In this document: piece after piece, positions 1 to 9,037 of the stretch
Layout of the letters: each line of letters starts with the position of its first letter
Position numbering within the stretch: position 1 is the stretch's first letter
Assembly: GCA_009829735.1 (NCBI GenBank)
Contig: CM020619.1
Span: 11,833,777-11,897,776 of the forward strand
Source: Pyropia yezoensis
Taxonomy: Eukaryota > Rhodophyta > Bangiophyceae > Bangiales > Bangiaceae
DNA length: 64,000 nucleotides
Direction: 5' to 3'
Notes under the pieces: model-generated
Told to the model about the DNA's origin: nothing
What the model saw: the letters and a program-made list of their open reading frames with translations, nothing else
Database searches by the model: none
Made by a program: the position numbers and the translations under genes

Positions 1-315
1 CGCACAGTGAACGGACAGGACGTGGTCAAAGTTGCACCACCGCCTGCAGGCGACCCAGCTTGGGCACGTGCGTTGGAGTCGTGGCGCCTCCCCTCACTGC
101 CTGCGGCCAAACAGGGCCCGCAGGAGTACGTGTTCGATAAGTTCATCGACCACGGATGGGATGAAGACACTGACCGCCTCATGTTGAGGGTGCGTTGGTT
201 TGGCTACAAAGCCAAGGACGATACATGGGAGTATGTGGAGGACCTTCCCGCTGAGAAGGTCCGGGCGTACTGTGCCCGGAATGAGATAGACCCTAACAGC
301 CCTCCCTCAACGTGA
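1..315 (+). CDS. Pol polyprotein C-terminus (chromodomain), element A, partial
   Basis: This is the last 104 codons of a Ty3/Gypsy Pol whose start lies before the window. It is nearly identical to the end of the complete element F Pol on the other strand (60022-64000). The segment with EYVFDKFIDHGWDED, LRVRWFGYKAKDDTWE and a final helix has the layout of a chromodomain, which in chromoviruses sits after integrase and is thought to guide insertion towards modified chromatin. The stop is TGA at 313-315. The frame is open through base 1, so there is no start codon to choose. It is followed after 111 bases by the convergent ORF 427-2370. Confidence 0.9.
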   Translation, partial: RTVNGQDVVKVAPPPAGDPAWARALESWRLPSLPAAKQGPQEYVFDKFIDHGWDEDTDRLMLRVRWFGYKAKDDTWEYVEDLPAEKVRAYCARNEIDPNSPPST

Positions 316-426
316 GGGAAGGCCGAGCAACAGTGCCACGAGAGTGCTTCAAGTCGAAGTGGTACGCAGAGTGGCTTTTAACTACAGCCCTAACCCTCAC
401 ACTCTCACAACAAAGGCAGCTGCCAA

Positions 427-2370
427 CTAGGCGCGCATGCTAGACTCTCCCACTCCACGGCCCTCGCCCTCACGTGGAGTCGAGCGGCGAGACCCACGCC
501 GATAACGGTCTCCACTCGTTGGAGGGGGCGGCGGCTCCAAGTCGGAACCGTCGCGTCCCTCACGGTCGCGCAAGTGGCGCCGACCGTGGCCACTCTTCTG
601 CCTGGTCTTGCGCGCAAGTTTGCGACGCAGACGCTGGACAGACTCCGTCTCCGACGGGGTAGAGGACTCCGAAACGGAGTAAGACAACTCGTCTTCCGAC
701 ACGGAAGGAGAGCGCCGCGAGTGTCGGCGACGACGGCGAGGAGGCGAGTATTCCCGGCTCGCGCGACGTTTGCCACGCCCAAGTGGGGCTGGCTGGGGCA
801 TAATAGCCCCAATGCGAGCCAACTTGGCTGTCATAAACTCCGCCACCGACTCGCAACTCGTGGTCGCCACTGCAGTACGAACGCGCTCCTCAAGTTGAGG
901 AGTCTCGCAACTTTGGAGGGTTGCGGTCGACGCGGCCAACCAGGAAATGGTGCGCACCAACGTGGTGATCATCATCTCTGAGGTTAGAGGCGTGGGCGGC
1001 AACACCAACTTGGGGTATACCGTCAGGAGGGTGGCCCCCAAGTTGGGGGACACCGGGGTGGAAGACTCCACGGCAACGCTGATCGGGATGTTCCCGTGAG
1101 GCTGGAAAGGAACAGGAGGAAGCGGAGGGGCACGCCAAGGTGGCGGTACCCGGGTGTAACTGCGACCCCGACTTGGGGCCCCCGCAGTAGGTTGAGTCAT
1201 ATGGTCATCATAGGACGGCACGGCCATAACTATGGGCTTGTCCGGGGGTGGCGCAGTGTGGCGATCCACCCCCGGGGCATACGGGTAGTCCCCGATGCCC
1301 AACCCCTCTCGTAGGACCACACGGCCGTCGTGAAGTTCACGAGCGACCCACACGAAATGGCGAAGTGCGCCATCGTCCTTGGGCCCCCGAGTGGGGCGGC
1401 GCAACTTGTGCTCAATGCTCTCCCACTCGATGAACTTATGGAGCCGGAGCATCTCCTCAAGTAGAGTGAGTTGTCCTGATGAGCACCCCTCAGCAACTAG
1501 CTGAGGGGTGAGCTGTTCCAAACCTTGGATGAGCCGGAGGGGGAGATGCCAGAGCATCCCCCGCCGCTGAACACAGGACACCCAGGTCGACATGACCTCG
1601 AGGAGCCACTGGGTGGCCAACATGGCCCACACCAGGTGATCAGGGCCAGCCGTCAACATGACGGAGCCGAAGTGGTCAAGCAACCGTGGCAACAACGCCG
1701 GGAACCCGTAGGGGACCTCAACATGAGGCCACCACTCGGGCTTCATCGGATAGAACTGCTCGTTACTGGCAGCAGACTGTTGAGGAAACTCAAGTTGAGC
1801 CGAGGTCACCAAGTAGGGACCTCGCCGGAAGTCTTTCTCCATCCGCACATCAAAGTGATGAGTGTGCGGATCGGCCTCGTGGAGGTACGGTGGGCGAGTT
1901 GCCACAGCGTCCCACGTGGAGGTCGGCAAGTCGCCGGGACCCGGGATAGTTCCCCCGCGGTCCACCATGGCCTTGGCACGCTGAACGTCCTCAACCTCCT
2001 CATCGTCCAGGAAGGCAAACTGGTCCGTCCTAAAGCCGGCCGGGAACCCGACCCTACGGGGATACTTCTCCCGTAGGCGGTCCCATACCCGGCCCATCGC
2101 TGCGCCAAGTCGGCCACAGCGAAGAACAGTCAACCCCTCCTCATAGATAGGCCAAGCGGGGTAAAACCACCGCCCCAGGGCCTCACGCGGGACAACTTGT
2201 CCCGCCTCCGGGGGAGATCCCGCCGTCAACCCAAAGCCGGGTGACGCGGGAGTCCCATCCCCCGGAGCGATCGCGGAGCCCCCGCCGGAAGTCCCGGCGG
2301 GTGCTGCACCGTAGGAGGTGTCCTCCATGCGCTCGTCAAGAGAGTCCGTCTCCCCCCCCGGGGTCGCCAT
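427..2370 (-). CDS. Antisense ORF protein of element A (647 aa, unknown function)
   Basis: Long intact ORF convergent to pol, between the pol stop and the 3' LTR. I take the start at 2370 because the three family members (here, 37237 and 57967) share this ATG, have Kozak-like GCCATGG, and are then each exactly 647 codons. The frame stays open upstream to 2541. The protein has an acidic Gly/Pro-rich N-terminus, a central block with HFGSVMLTA and LWHLPLR (about residues 230-320), a second helical block with TTLVRTISWLAAS (about 465-510), and an Arg/Ser-rich tail (about 530-647) like an SR domain. No signal peptide, membrane span or enzyme motif is visible. It is nearly identical to the element F copy. 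Function is unknown; RNA binding or a nuclear role is only a guess from the tail. Confidence 0.75.
   Translation of the reverse strand: MATPGGETDSLDERMEDTSYGAAPAGTSGGGSAIAPGDGTPASPGFGLTAGSPPEAGQVVPREALGRWFYPAWPIYEEGLTVLRCGRLGAAMGRVWDRLREKYPRRVGFPAGFRTDQFAFLDDEEVEDVQRAKAMVDRGGTIPGPGDLPTSTWDAVATRPPYLHEADPHTHHFDVRMEKDFRRGPYLVTSAQLEFPQQSAASNEQFYPMKPEWWPHVEVPYGFPALLPRLLDHFGSVMLTAGPDHLVWAMLATQWLLEVMSTWVSCVQRRGMLWHLPLRLIQGLEQLTPQLVAEGCSSGQLTLLEEMLRLHKFIEWESIEHKLRRPTRGPKDDGALRHFVWVARELHDGRVVLREGLGIGDYPYAPGVDRHTAPPPDKPIVMAVPSYDDHMTQPTAGAPSRGRSYTRVPPPWRAPPLPPVPFQPHGNIPISVAVESSTPVSPNLGATLLTVYPKLVLPPTPLTSEMMITTLVRTISWLAASTATLQSCETPQLEERVRTAVATTSCESVAEFMTAKLARIGAIMPQPAPLGRGKRRASREYSPPRRRRRHSRRSPSVSEDELSYSVSESSTPSETESVQRLRRKLARKTRQKSGHGRRHLRDREGRDGSDLEPPPPPTSGDRYRRGSRRSTPREGEGRGVGESSMRA
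1484..1510. repeat. Perfect 11-bp hairpin inside the antisense ORF
   Basis: Arms CACCCCTCAGC and GCTGAGGGGTG flank a 5-base loop. The same hairpin is present at the same codons in the copies at 38097-38123 and 58827-58853. It encodes part of the peptide LTPQLVAEG. Confidence 0.85.
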
Positions 2371-2372
2371 GG

Positions 2373-2393
2373 CTCTCCCCAAGTTGGGGAGAG
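2373..2393. promoter_or_regulatory. 10-bp hairpin just upstream of the antisense ORF start
   Basis: CTCTCCCCAA and its complement face each other around a single central base and end 2 bases before the ATG at 2370. The copies before 37237 and 57967 keep it; the one at 37214 has a single change that still allows a G-U pair. A role in translation start is inferred. Confidence 0.6.
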
Positions 2394-2693
2394 ACGCCCT
2401 GGCTACAGCGGCACGAGACCCGCCTCGAGTTGAGGGGGACTCGGATCGTGGGTAGACGGGTGGCCTCCCCAGTGTGGGGCGGCCCCGTGGAAGGCGAAGG
2501 GGAGGTGGTGGTGATGGTGAAGTGCGAACCGGGGAGAGCAAGCTGCCGAGTGGGCAAGCTTGAGGAGAGGGGCGGTCAACGTGACCGCCTCCACATCCGC
2601 GTTACGTACTCAAGGGGGGACAGCAAGTCGCGCCCCCCACGCCGAGACGTGCGTTCGCACCCCCTCACAGGGCCGACCGGGTCGGTCGGAACT

Positions 2694-2706
2694 GAGGAGA
2701 GGGGAG
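2694..2706 (+). other. Polypurine tract of element A
   Basis: GAGGAGAGGGGAG directly abuts the 3' LTR start TGTGGCAG, as a plus-strand primer should. The same tract abuts the 3' LTRs of G (36902-36914) and F (57629-57641) in the opposite orientation. Confidence 0.8.
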
Positions 2707-3176
2707 TGTGGCAGTATTGACCCCCAGGTAGGGGGCGCAACACGTGCCATGCAAGGGACGGCAGGCCACTAGCCTGATCCGTTCCTCCCCCTGCATTTGG
2801 GTCCATATTCCCTAAGTTTGGGATAGTTAGCTTAGTAGTAAATCCAACTTGGATTTGAGGGTTTTCTGCATTTATCGTCTTGAATTTTCGTGTGGCCCGG
2901 TTGGCAGGTGCTGGGGTGGGAGATTCTGAGTGGCGAGATTCTGAGTGGACCCTGGGGGGATAAGGGGAGGGACAGCGGGGCTTGGCCCTGCGTCCCCGTC
3001 CCGACCAAGAAACTGTTGGACCACACACCATCCTCTTGTTTGTCCGTGGGGGGTTTGCCCCACAACAGGGACAGAGTGTGTGCGACTTGCACTTCTTCCG
3101 GTTCCCCCGACACGGGAGGCAGCCCTGGCACACCGCCCCAACTTGGGTGCCGTGTGTGCTTGTGGTTCTTGCCACA
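2707..3176 (+). repeat. 3' LTR of element A (470 bp)
   Basis: Bounded by TGTGGCA and TGCCACA inverted ends, preceded by a polypurine tract and similar along its length to the LTRs at 15702, 36432, 43746 and 57160. The strand opposite to pol holds a Cys-rich open frame (see 57163-57669). The right flank runs into a remnant of a transposase gene. Confidence 0.9.
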
Positions 3177-3375
3177 GAATCCTTGCGCTAGAAGTGAGCC
3201 GAGGCGTGCAGGAGTCACTTGCGTGAAAGCACGACGGGGAGGGCCACCTTCTGCGCGAATGATGTTTGTGTTTCAGCAAACACTGGCGGCGCACGTGGAG
3301 CTCGTTGGCTTCGTACGAGAGCCTTTGTTTTACTCCTTCATTGTCTGTCAATATTATACGTTTCAGTTTCCGGAC
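3177..3375. other. Flank between LTR A and the transposase remnant
   Basis: The minus strand carries a short open frame with basic Cys/His-containing text that could be the downstream end of the transposase at 3376-4607 after a frameshift or intron. I could not place a convincing splice site. Nothing else is visible. Confidence 0.3.
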
Positions 3376-4607
3376 CTACGTCTGTGACAGTGCATGCTTC
3401 ACTGCTCGACAGACGCTGCGGGTACGCACCGTGGTCCGTTCCATTTCAACATCAGAGCTGCTACCATGCAACCCGAAGCGACTGCCGGAAACGCCAGGCA
3501 CCCTGTAAAAGCACAGCGGGCAAGGTGCCTTCGCCCCATAGCCCATCAGCATGTTTGTCTTGAACACTTGCAGGTAGTCACCCACGAACATGGAAACATC
3601 AGCCATGATGCGCACAGGGGACCCGTCACCTTGATGGCATATCCACCCGCTTGTAGCGCCCTCAACGAGGTCGGGTGTGATTGCTCGAAGAACATCGTCG
3701 GAGTCGACGTCCGAGGGAGTTGCACAAATAGTTCTGCTCCTGTGGCTGTTGTGTCTGCGCTCGAATAGCACTGACAGGTAGCTCAAGTACACACCGCCGA
3801 GAGACTCCTTCTTGCCGCGCCGCGTCTCAAAGTAGTCGAAGTTGATGCAAAGTGACACGGTCAACACAAGCATACCGTCCTGTACTGTGCTGACATGGCG
3901 CGGGTGTGGAAGTGACTCGCTCGCCAACGCCGCTGGCGCACCTCCACCAGCGCCGGCCCCAGCGCCATGAACACGTAGGCCCAATATCTCTGTCGGCCCG
4001 ACGCCGTCGCCATCCGATTGCCACGTCAAGCATGGCTTCTCCGACCGTTGCCAGTGCCGAGCAACAATGCGACCCGGCGCGTCCGTGGCCGATTCGCACA
4101 CGAAAAAGAGGTCACCCGCATGCTCGGAACACTCCAGTGCGACACCGGACTCGTGCGACAGAAAGAAAGCGTCGGAAGCGTTCACAAGCCGAGGAGGGTG
4201 AGGGGGAACAAGCTTTGCGACCAGCTTATTGTTGATAAGAACGTCGGCTCCATCGAGGATGAAGCGTTGGATGGACTCACCCGCCATCAGCATAGAGGCA
4301 CTTTTGTTAAACAGAGGGGAGTCAATGAAGTCTGGTTCTAAGAGACACTCCTCGTTCGTCCGCAGCTCGGCAGACAGAAAGTTCTCAAACGTCTCCGAAA
4401 ATGACACGTCGCGTCGAACGTGGGTGCTGGGGAGAATGCAATCCACGGATATCTTCTCAGCGCTTCCAGTCGTGGCCAAAGAGAACGTCTGCAAGAACAG
4501 CAACCACGGAGACACCCGTGTGGAGAGCGCTTCCCTGACGAACGTCAACGACAGCAGTCCAATAGGGGAGGATATGTTGAACCCCTCTCGCACAATGTGG
4601 TACTGAT
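3376..4607 (-). pseudogene. Transposase-domain fragment (tnp2/CACTA- or KDZ-like DDE type)
   Basis: An open frame of about 410 codons whose N-terminus is cut by the LTR starting at 4608; the first in-frame start codon lies inside that LTR and is not original. Residues with VLTVSLCINFDYFET, then GGVYLSYLSVLFERR, then SPVRIMADVSMFVGDYL and a CPLC knuckle recall the domain of large eukaryotic DDE transposases (tnp2 of CACTA/EnSpm, Plavaka or KDZ type), where an Asp-rich strand is followed by text on native price-like animal genes only in CxxC form. I cannot decide which superfamily. The stop at 3376 comes early for such proteins, so it is also broken at the C-terminus. Probably an inactive remnant. 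Confidence 0.4.
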
Positions 4608-4970
4608 TGTGGCACAATAGGAATCCGTCGCACGTCCACTCTCAGGGAACACTCACCAAGGGGGATCGGCACCAACGTCACCGGGAGGCCAAGGTTGCTG
4701 TCCTTGGAGCGCAAGCCACGGGACCAAGATGGGAGCCCAAATGGGAGGGGTTTGTTGTTCTTCCTTGGCCGGCGGTCGATTCGCCGCCGGCCCCCACGTT
4801 ATAAACCCTCGGAGACACTACTAACTACCCTCCACCCCAAGATGCAAGTCCATCTGGTCATACGTAACTTAAAGATACCGTGACCAGTACGGACTCTCAA
4901 ATTGAAAGCCCAGGATAAGAAGTAGCCCCCCTAATATTAGGGTCACAATACGGCCAACCATATTGCTACA
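4608..4970 (-). repeat. 3' LTR of element B (363 bp)
   Basis: Starts TGTGGCACAATAG and ends TATTGCTACA, matching the LTR at 23286-23647 at all but roughly a dozen sites. It cuts the N-terminus of the transposase remnant. A TATAAA box at 4800-4805 lies on the plus strand, the strand of the ORF 5554-8085; the core TTATAA is palindromic, so it could serve either strand. Confidence 0.88.
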
Positions 4971-4982
4971 TATCCCCCCCTT
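4971..4982 (-). other. Polypurine tract of element B
   Basis: On the minus strand a run of seven G after AA directly precedes the LTR start TGTAGCAA. It marks the 3' end of an element lying to the right. Confidence 0.65.
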
Positions 4983-5553
4983 AGATTCGGCCCGTCCTCG
5001 GGTCGATTTGCATTCGGGTTACCGAGTGTAAGTGGGTCGCGGGACTGTTTACCAGTCGGGTGGGGCTTTGCGCCCTGTCGCGACAGACACCCCTTTTCGA
5101 GGTTGTCTGAGGGGGGTGCCCCCCTTTGTGTGGTACACACACGATCCGTTTTCCGGAGCGTTAATTTCCCGATGCGGGTTTCTGTTCACGGCCCCCCTTT
5201 CCGAGGGGTGGTGCAAGCGGATCCGCCACCAGGTGCCTGGTGGTAGGGGAGCCCCTCTCGTGAGACGCTTGAGTGGGTAGCGGGGGTTGCCCGCGTTGCG
5301 TGGGGGCGGTTGAGGGTGACCCCCCTGGTTACCCCGTGTGGGGGGGGCGTGGCTCCGGTCCAGGTGCCTGGGTGGAGCGCGTTCGTAGCCTTGTGGGGCG
5401 CGGGTCGACCCGCGTGCCTGCTGCGCTTCTCGTGGTTGTTTGTGGTCATAAGCGCGGGTGCCCGCGCTTCCCTGGCTCGTCCCGGTAGTCCCACCGTACC
5501 GGGTCGTAGCCGTCGACGGCTTGTGGGCGCGGGGGACTCTGCCACCCGTTATC
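4983..5553. other. Leader between LTR B and its antisense ORF
   Basis: GC-rich stretch with many short inverted repeats and no supported gene. The open frame of the following ORF extends back to 5458, but without an ATG before 5554. Confidence 0.4.
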
Positions 5554-8085
5554 ATGTCCTATCCCCAGCCGCTTGGGGAGGAGAAAGACTTCCTGATCGG
5601 GGAGGAGATGGAGGACGACGCGCCTGTCGGTCCTGCCGCTGCGCGTTACGGGACGAGCTCGTCTGAAAACGACGAGCCAGCGGTATCCGTCCATCTGGCG
5701 GCCGGAGGACTGTCGTCCGTGTGCAGTGGCACGACGGTGCCGTCGGTCGGGGGCCAACCCGGCGGTCAACCGCTCGTGGCGGCTTCTACCCCCTCTCTGC
5801 CGGCTGCCCGGATGGAGCCTGGTGCCGGTGCCGGCTCGCCACAGCTACTACAAGATGGCCCGCGCTACGGCGGAAGTGGCGATCCCCGGCCGACTTCGGC
5901 TGGGCAAGGTGGTCCGGGAGTCCGGACGGTGCATCCTGAACGCGATCCCGTCGTTGACACGGGTGGTGATGGTGGCGCGACACCCGGGGTGGCCGGTCAA
6001 GACGGTGCGGGTGCCCGCACGGCTGGTGCTCAGGTTCCCGAGGCTGTCCAAGGCCCTCCCCCTTCCGAGGCGGGGGCGACGTCGACGGGTGGGGCCGGCG
6101 CCGGTACCTTACCCGCGGTGCCGCGGGCGTCGGGCGGTCAAGACGCTCCTTCCCCCATGGCGGTTGACACTGGGAGTTACTCCGGGCGGGTGCCCGCCCT
6201 ACTTCTTCCTCCTCGTCCCCGTGCTCCGGCGCCGGTGCATCTACCCGTTGGGCTTCCGCCGGCGCCGGCGCTTCTTCCTGGGCCGGCCCGGGTTGCCCCG
6301 TTGGGTGGTCGCGTTGGCTTGGTCGGTGGCGGCGTCGCCTCTGCGGTTGGCGGTACCGCCTCCGCGAGTGGCGGCGACGCCTCCACGGTGGGACATATCC
6401 CGTTGTCGGTCTCCGAGCTGGTGGCCCGGGTGCGCAGCTTGACCGTGCAAGAGCCCATGGATTCGGGCGGTCGGATGCGGGTGGACTTCCACCCGTCGGA
6501 TCGCCGCGGAGGTACCTCCCGTCCGGTCCCTTTGGACCCCTGCTGGGAGCGGGAGTTGGCTCGGCTGGTTGCCCAGCCTGACGCGGTTCGCGCCGAGCAT
6601 CATTGGATTCTCAGCCAGCCGGACGACCGGCATGCTCAACTCTGGCGCGCCCGGGTCGGGCGGCCTGAGGCTGTCCACCACCCCGCCTTTGGGGTGTGCG
6701 ACTTGGTTGCCCCGGCGCTGCCGCGGGAGGTGGATTACCCTGCGGGTGCCCGCGGGGTGGCTGCTACCCAGACCCCTGTGGCCTTCGGGCAGCTCGTGCC
6801 TGGTACCAACTGGTATCCCGGTTTGGATTGCTACCCGGGGGATCCCCCGTATCTGTGGCTGACGCCGCCCTTCCCGACCATGGGTGGCCTGAAGTCGGCG
6901 TCCAGCCGGCGTCGAAACCATGGTGTCATGGCGGACCCATTCCGCACGGATGTAACGTGCGTGTTGCAGACCGGTAACGGTCGTGCGCCCGTATACACTC
7001 TGTTGCGCCCGCCTGGGTGGCAAGAGGGGTGGGAGCCCGCCCCGGCTTTCCGGTTTGACACCGGTCCATGCCTGCGCTACTTCGGCAGTGTGCTGGCCGC
7101 TCGGCCCACGCATGTGCTGCAGGGTGTCTTTACCCTCGAGGTTACCCTCGGGCAGGTTTCTTCCTTCCTGTTGTCGGCCCGCCGACAGGGCCGGCTCTTC
7201 CATCTTCCGACGGGTGTCCGTCGGCACCTTGGGGAGCTAGGCGTTACCGCCATTGCTACTGGGACGGGGTTAACCCGTGAGCTGACTGCGCTCGTGGCCG
7301 TTCACGATGCCGTGAACTGGTCGGCGGTGGCGACCTTGCCGCCGTTCCGCGACGCGCAACCGGGAACGCTCCCGTTGCCTCGTCACTGGCTACGTATCCG
7401 CCGAGTTATCACGGGTGAGGATGGATACCAGGGGTGGGCATCCACCGAGTCGGTACCCGGCCTGGGTATTCCCGTGGTCCTGCCCGACCCTCTCCAGGTG
7501 GGAACCCCCTGGTTCGGTAAACCGGTTCCTATGGGGACGGGTCGCCGTCGCCGTGAGTGGGACTCCACTGGTGGGGGCCGCGAGACGTATCGTCGTCGTG
7601 GGGAGTTCCACCGGGTTCCCGGTGGGCGTTCTGCCCAGGAGTCTGGTACTCCTTTACGGTCGTACCGTGCTCCTTACCAGCTACCGCCGCCTCCGGCGGT
7701 GGCGGTGTCCACTCCTCCGGCTGTAGCTCCGGTTCCTCCGGTGGCGTCGCCGGCTCCCGTCATGCCCAACGGGGGTCCTCGCTTGTGGTATGAGGGCGTT
7801 AACGCCCTTCTCTCTCGTGAGTTGACGGAGGCGCCTCCTGTTAGCTGGGGCGATATCACCCCAGGTGCTGCGCTGGTCGGTGCCGCGCGTTGCCTCGGTT
7901 GGGTGCTCAACCGCCTACAGATGGCTCTGGATGCTGTGGAGGCTGGTGACAGCACTCTGGTGCATATTAGCGCTGAGGTAGCTCAGGCGCTCAGCCGGCG
8001 TGAGATAGGCGACCGTTGCAGTACGGAAGTGTACGCGACGACGCGTGACTGGCCCCCTTCTGCTGGCGGGGGTAACCCATTCTGA
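5554..8085 (+). CDS. Antisense ORF protein of element B (843 aa, unknown function)
   Basis: Intact ORF convergent to B's pol, next to the 3' LTR. I start at the ATG at 5554 (MSYPQPLGEE), the first ATG of the frame. The first 300 residues are low-complexity Gly/Ala/Pro/Val text. The part from about residue 500 aligns with the 647-aa ORF of A, F and G: YFGSVLAARPTHVL here against HFGSVMLTA-PDHLVW there, then LFHLPTGVRRHL against LWHLPLRLIQGL, then WSAV against WESI, and later ITPGAALVGAARCLGW against ITTLVRTISWLAAS. It lacks the long SR-like tail. So the two LTR families share a rapidly diverging extra protein. No enzyme or membrane motif is seen. Confidence 0.72.
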   Translation: MSYPQPLGEEKDFLIGEEMEDDAPVGPAAARYGTSSSENDEPAVSVHLAAGGLSSVCSGTTVPSVGGQPGGQPLVAASTPSLPAARMEPGAGAGSPQLLQDGPRYGGSGDPRPTSAGQGGPGVRTVHPERDPVVDTGGDGGATPGVAGQDGAGARTAGAQVPEAVQGPPPSEAGATSTGGAGAGTLPAVPRASGGQDAPSPMAVDTGSYSGRVPALLLPPRPRAPAPVHLPVGLPPAPALLPGPARVAPLGGRVGLVGGGVASAVGGTASASGGDASTVGHIPLSVSELVARVRSLTVQEPMDSGGRMRVDFHPSDRRGGTSRPVPLDPCWERELARLVAQPDAVRAEHHWILSQPDDRHAQLWRARVGRPEAVHHPAFGVCDLVAPALPREVDYPAGARGVAATQTPVAFGQLVPGTNWYPGLDCYPGDPPYLWLTPPFPTMGGLKSASSRRRNHGVMADPFRTDVTCVLQTGNGRAPVYTLLRPPGWQEGWEPAPAFRFDTGPCLRYFGSVLAARPTHVLQGVFTLEVTLGQVSSFLLSARRQGRLFHLPTGVRRHLGELGVTAIATGTGLTRELTALVAVHDAVNWSAVATLPPFRDAQPGTLPLPRHWLRIRRVITGEDGYQGWASTESVPGLGIPVVLPDPLQVGTPWFGKPVPMGTGRRRREWDSTGGGRETYRRRGEFHRVPGGRSAQESGTPLRSYRAPYQLPPPPAVAVSTPPAVAPVPPVASPAPVMPNGGPRLWYEGVNALLSRELTEAPPVSWGDITPGAALVGAARCLGWVLNRLQMALDAVEAGDSTLVHISAEVAQALSRREIGDRCSTEVYATTRDWPPSAGGGNPF
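7793..7808. repeat. 16-bp perfect palindrome in ORF 5554-8085
   Basis: AGGGCGTTAACGCCCT equals its own complement. One of many such palindromes in element B coding DNA. Confidence 0.8.
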
Positions 8086-8499
8086 TGGTTGTGGGAGTGA
8101 GAGTGAGGGACCCGGTGACCCTTATGGTGGCCGGGTAATAGTGAGTATAAACTGATCCCCTCTGGGGGCATTGCTTGCCTCTGTTTGCTGCCCTGGGGAG
8201 TACCCCTTCTGGCTCAGTGGTGCCTTGCCTCCCGTCCAACTTCTTCCGGTTGGTTCTGTAGCATCCCTGGCCCCGACTTGGCGACGACCCGGGACTGCAA
8301 CCAGAGGGCACCAGGTGCCAGAACACGCCCGCCGTGTGGCGATGGTTGGCGGCCGTGGCCCGTGCCCGGCACTGGGATGCGGTGGACTACGCTATCCACA
8401 CGCGAGAGAGGGATTTCTGATGTGTTTTTGCATATTTGTGAGGGACTTGATTTGAGAGAATTTGAGTGTGAGATTAGTGAGTGGGAATAGAATTAGTAG
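8086..8499. other. Stretch between the antisense ORF and element I
   Basis: No supported gene. It is presumably element B sequence left of the element I insertion, or includes the unrecognised start of I's LTR. Confidence 0.35.
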
Positions 8500-8828
8500 T
8501 GATAGTGGCCCCCGACCTGACGAGGTTAGACTCGGGTCGGGGCCACTCAGGGTTATGGGGGGGCTACCGGGCCAACGTGCCGGGGTTCCCCCAGATGCAC
8601 GTTAAGAGGGACAGCGAGGCGCCCTCGGCCCGCGCCCTCAGGGAAAAAGACAACTGCGCGTTTGCTTTCCTCTTCCCCGTGTGCACTACCGTGCGTATCT
8701 GTTTGCTCTGCGAGCAGGCACGTGAGGCAACAGGCATACCATTCTCGTAGTTCCCCTTTCTGCGTTACCTGTCCCTTTCCCCCGAGGGATATTGACACGT
8801 GTCTGAGAGGATCGAGTTTTATACCACA
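8500..8828 (+). repeat. 5' LTR of element I (left edge uncertain)
   Basis: The right edge is set by ATACCACA four bases before the PBS. The left edge TGATAGTGG is a guess, as no matching 3' LTR is visible (it would fall in or past the assembly gap). The true start could be up to 400 bases further left. Confidence 0.45.
8505..8547. repeat. Large imperfect hairpin at the start of LTR I
   Basis: GTGGCCCCCGACC and GGTCGGGGCCAC pair over 12 bp with one bulged C around a loop of about 18 bases. It could be an RNA structure near the transcript start or end. Confidence 0.55.
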
Positions 8829-8832
8829 TATT

Positions 8833-8850
8833 TGGTGGAGCAGCAGGGGA
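8833..8850 (+). other. Primer binding site, element I
   Basis: TGGTGGAGCAGCAGGGGA, complementary to a tRNA 3' end with CCA tail. The identical 18-mer follows the 5' LTRs of B, C and H. I could not name the tRNA. Confidence 0.8.
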
Positions 8851-9037
8851 TTGGAGTGTTTGAGAAGAGACATTTGGGAGCAGCGGTTGCGTTGTTCCTG
8901 TTCTGTCTTTTTCTGTGGTTTGGGAATTATTTGCACCCGTTCACGGGAACCCCATTCCTGGCTCTCCAACCCCTCTCTTGTGGTCTTGCGATCTTTGGAC
9001 ACGCAGGCAACTGGACTGTGGCTGTCAAGAGACCAAC

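Noticed and set aside
3376..4617. ATG-like start at 4617 for the transposase frame
   Set aside because: It lies inside the LTR of element B; the original N-terminus is lost.
5726..7227. Long frames overlapping ORF 5554-8085 on both strands
   Set aside because: GC-rich third positions and palindromes open the other frames; only the 843-codon frame aligns with the 647-aa family.
8833..8850. 18-base PBS as part of a tRNA gene
   Set aside because: No cloverleaf around it, and it sits next to LTR ends in several elements.
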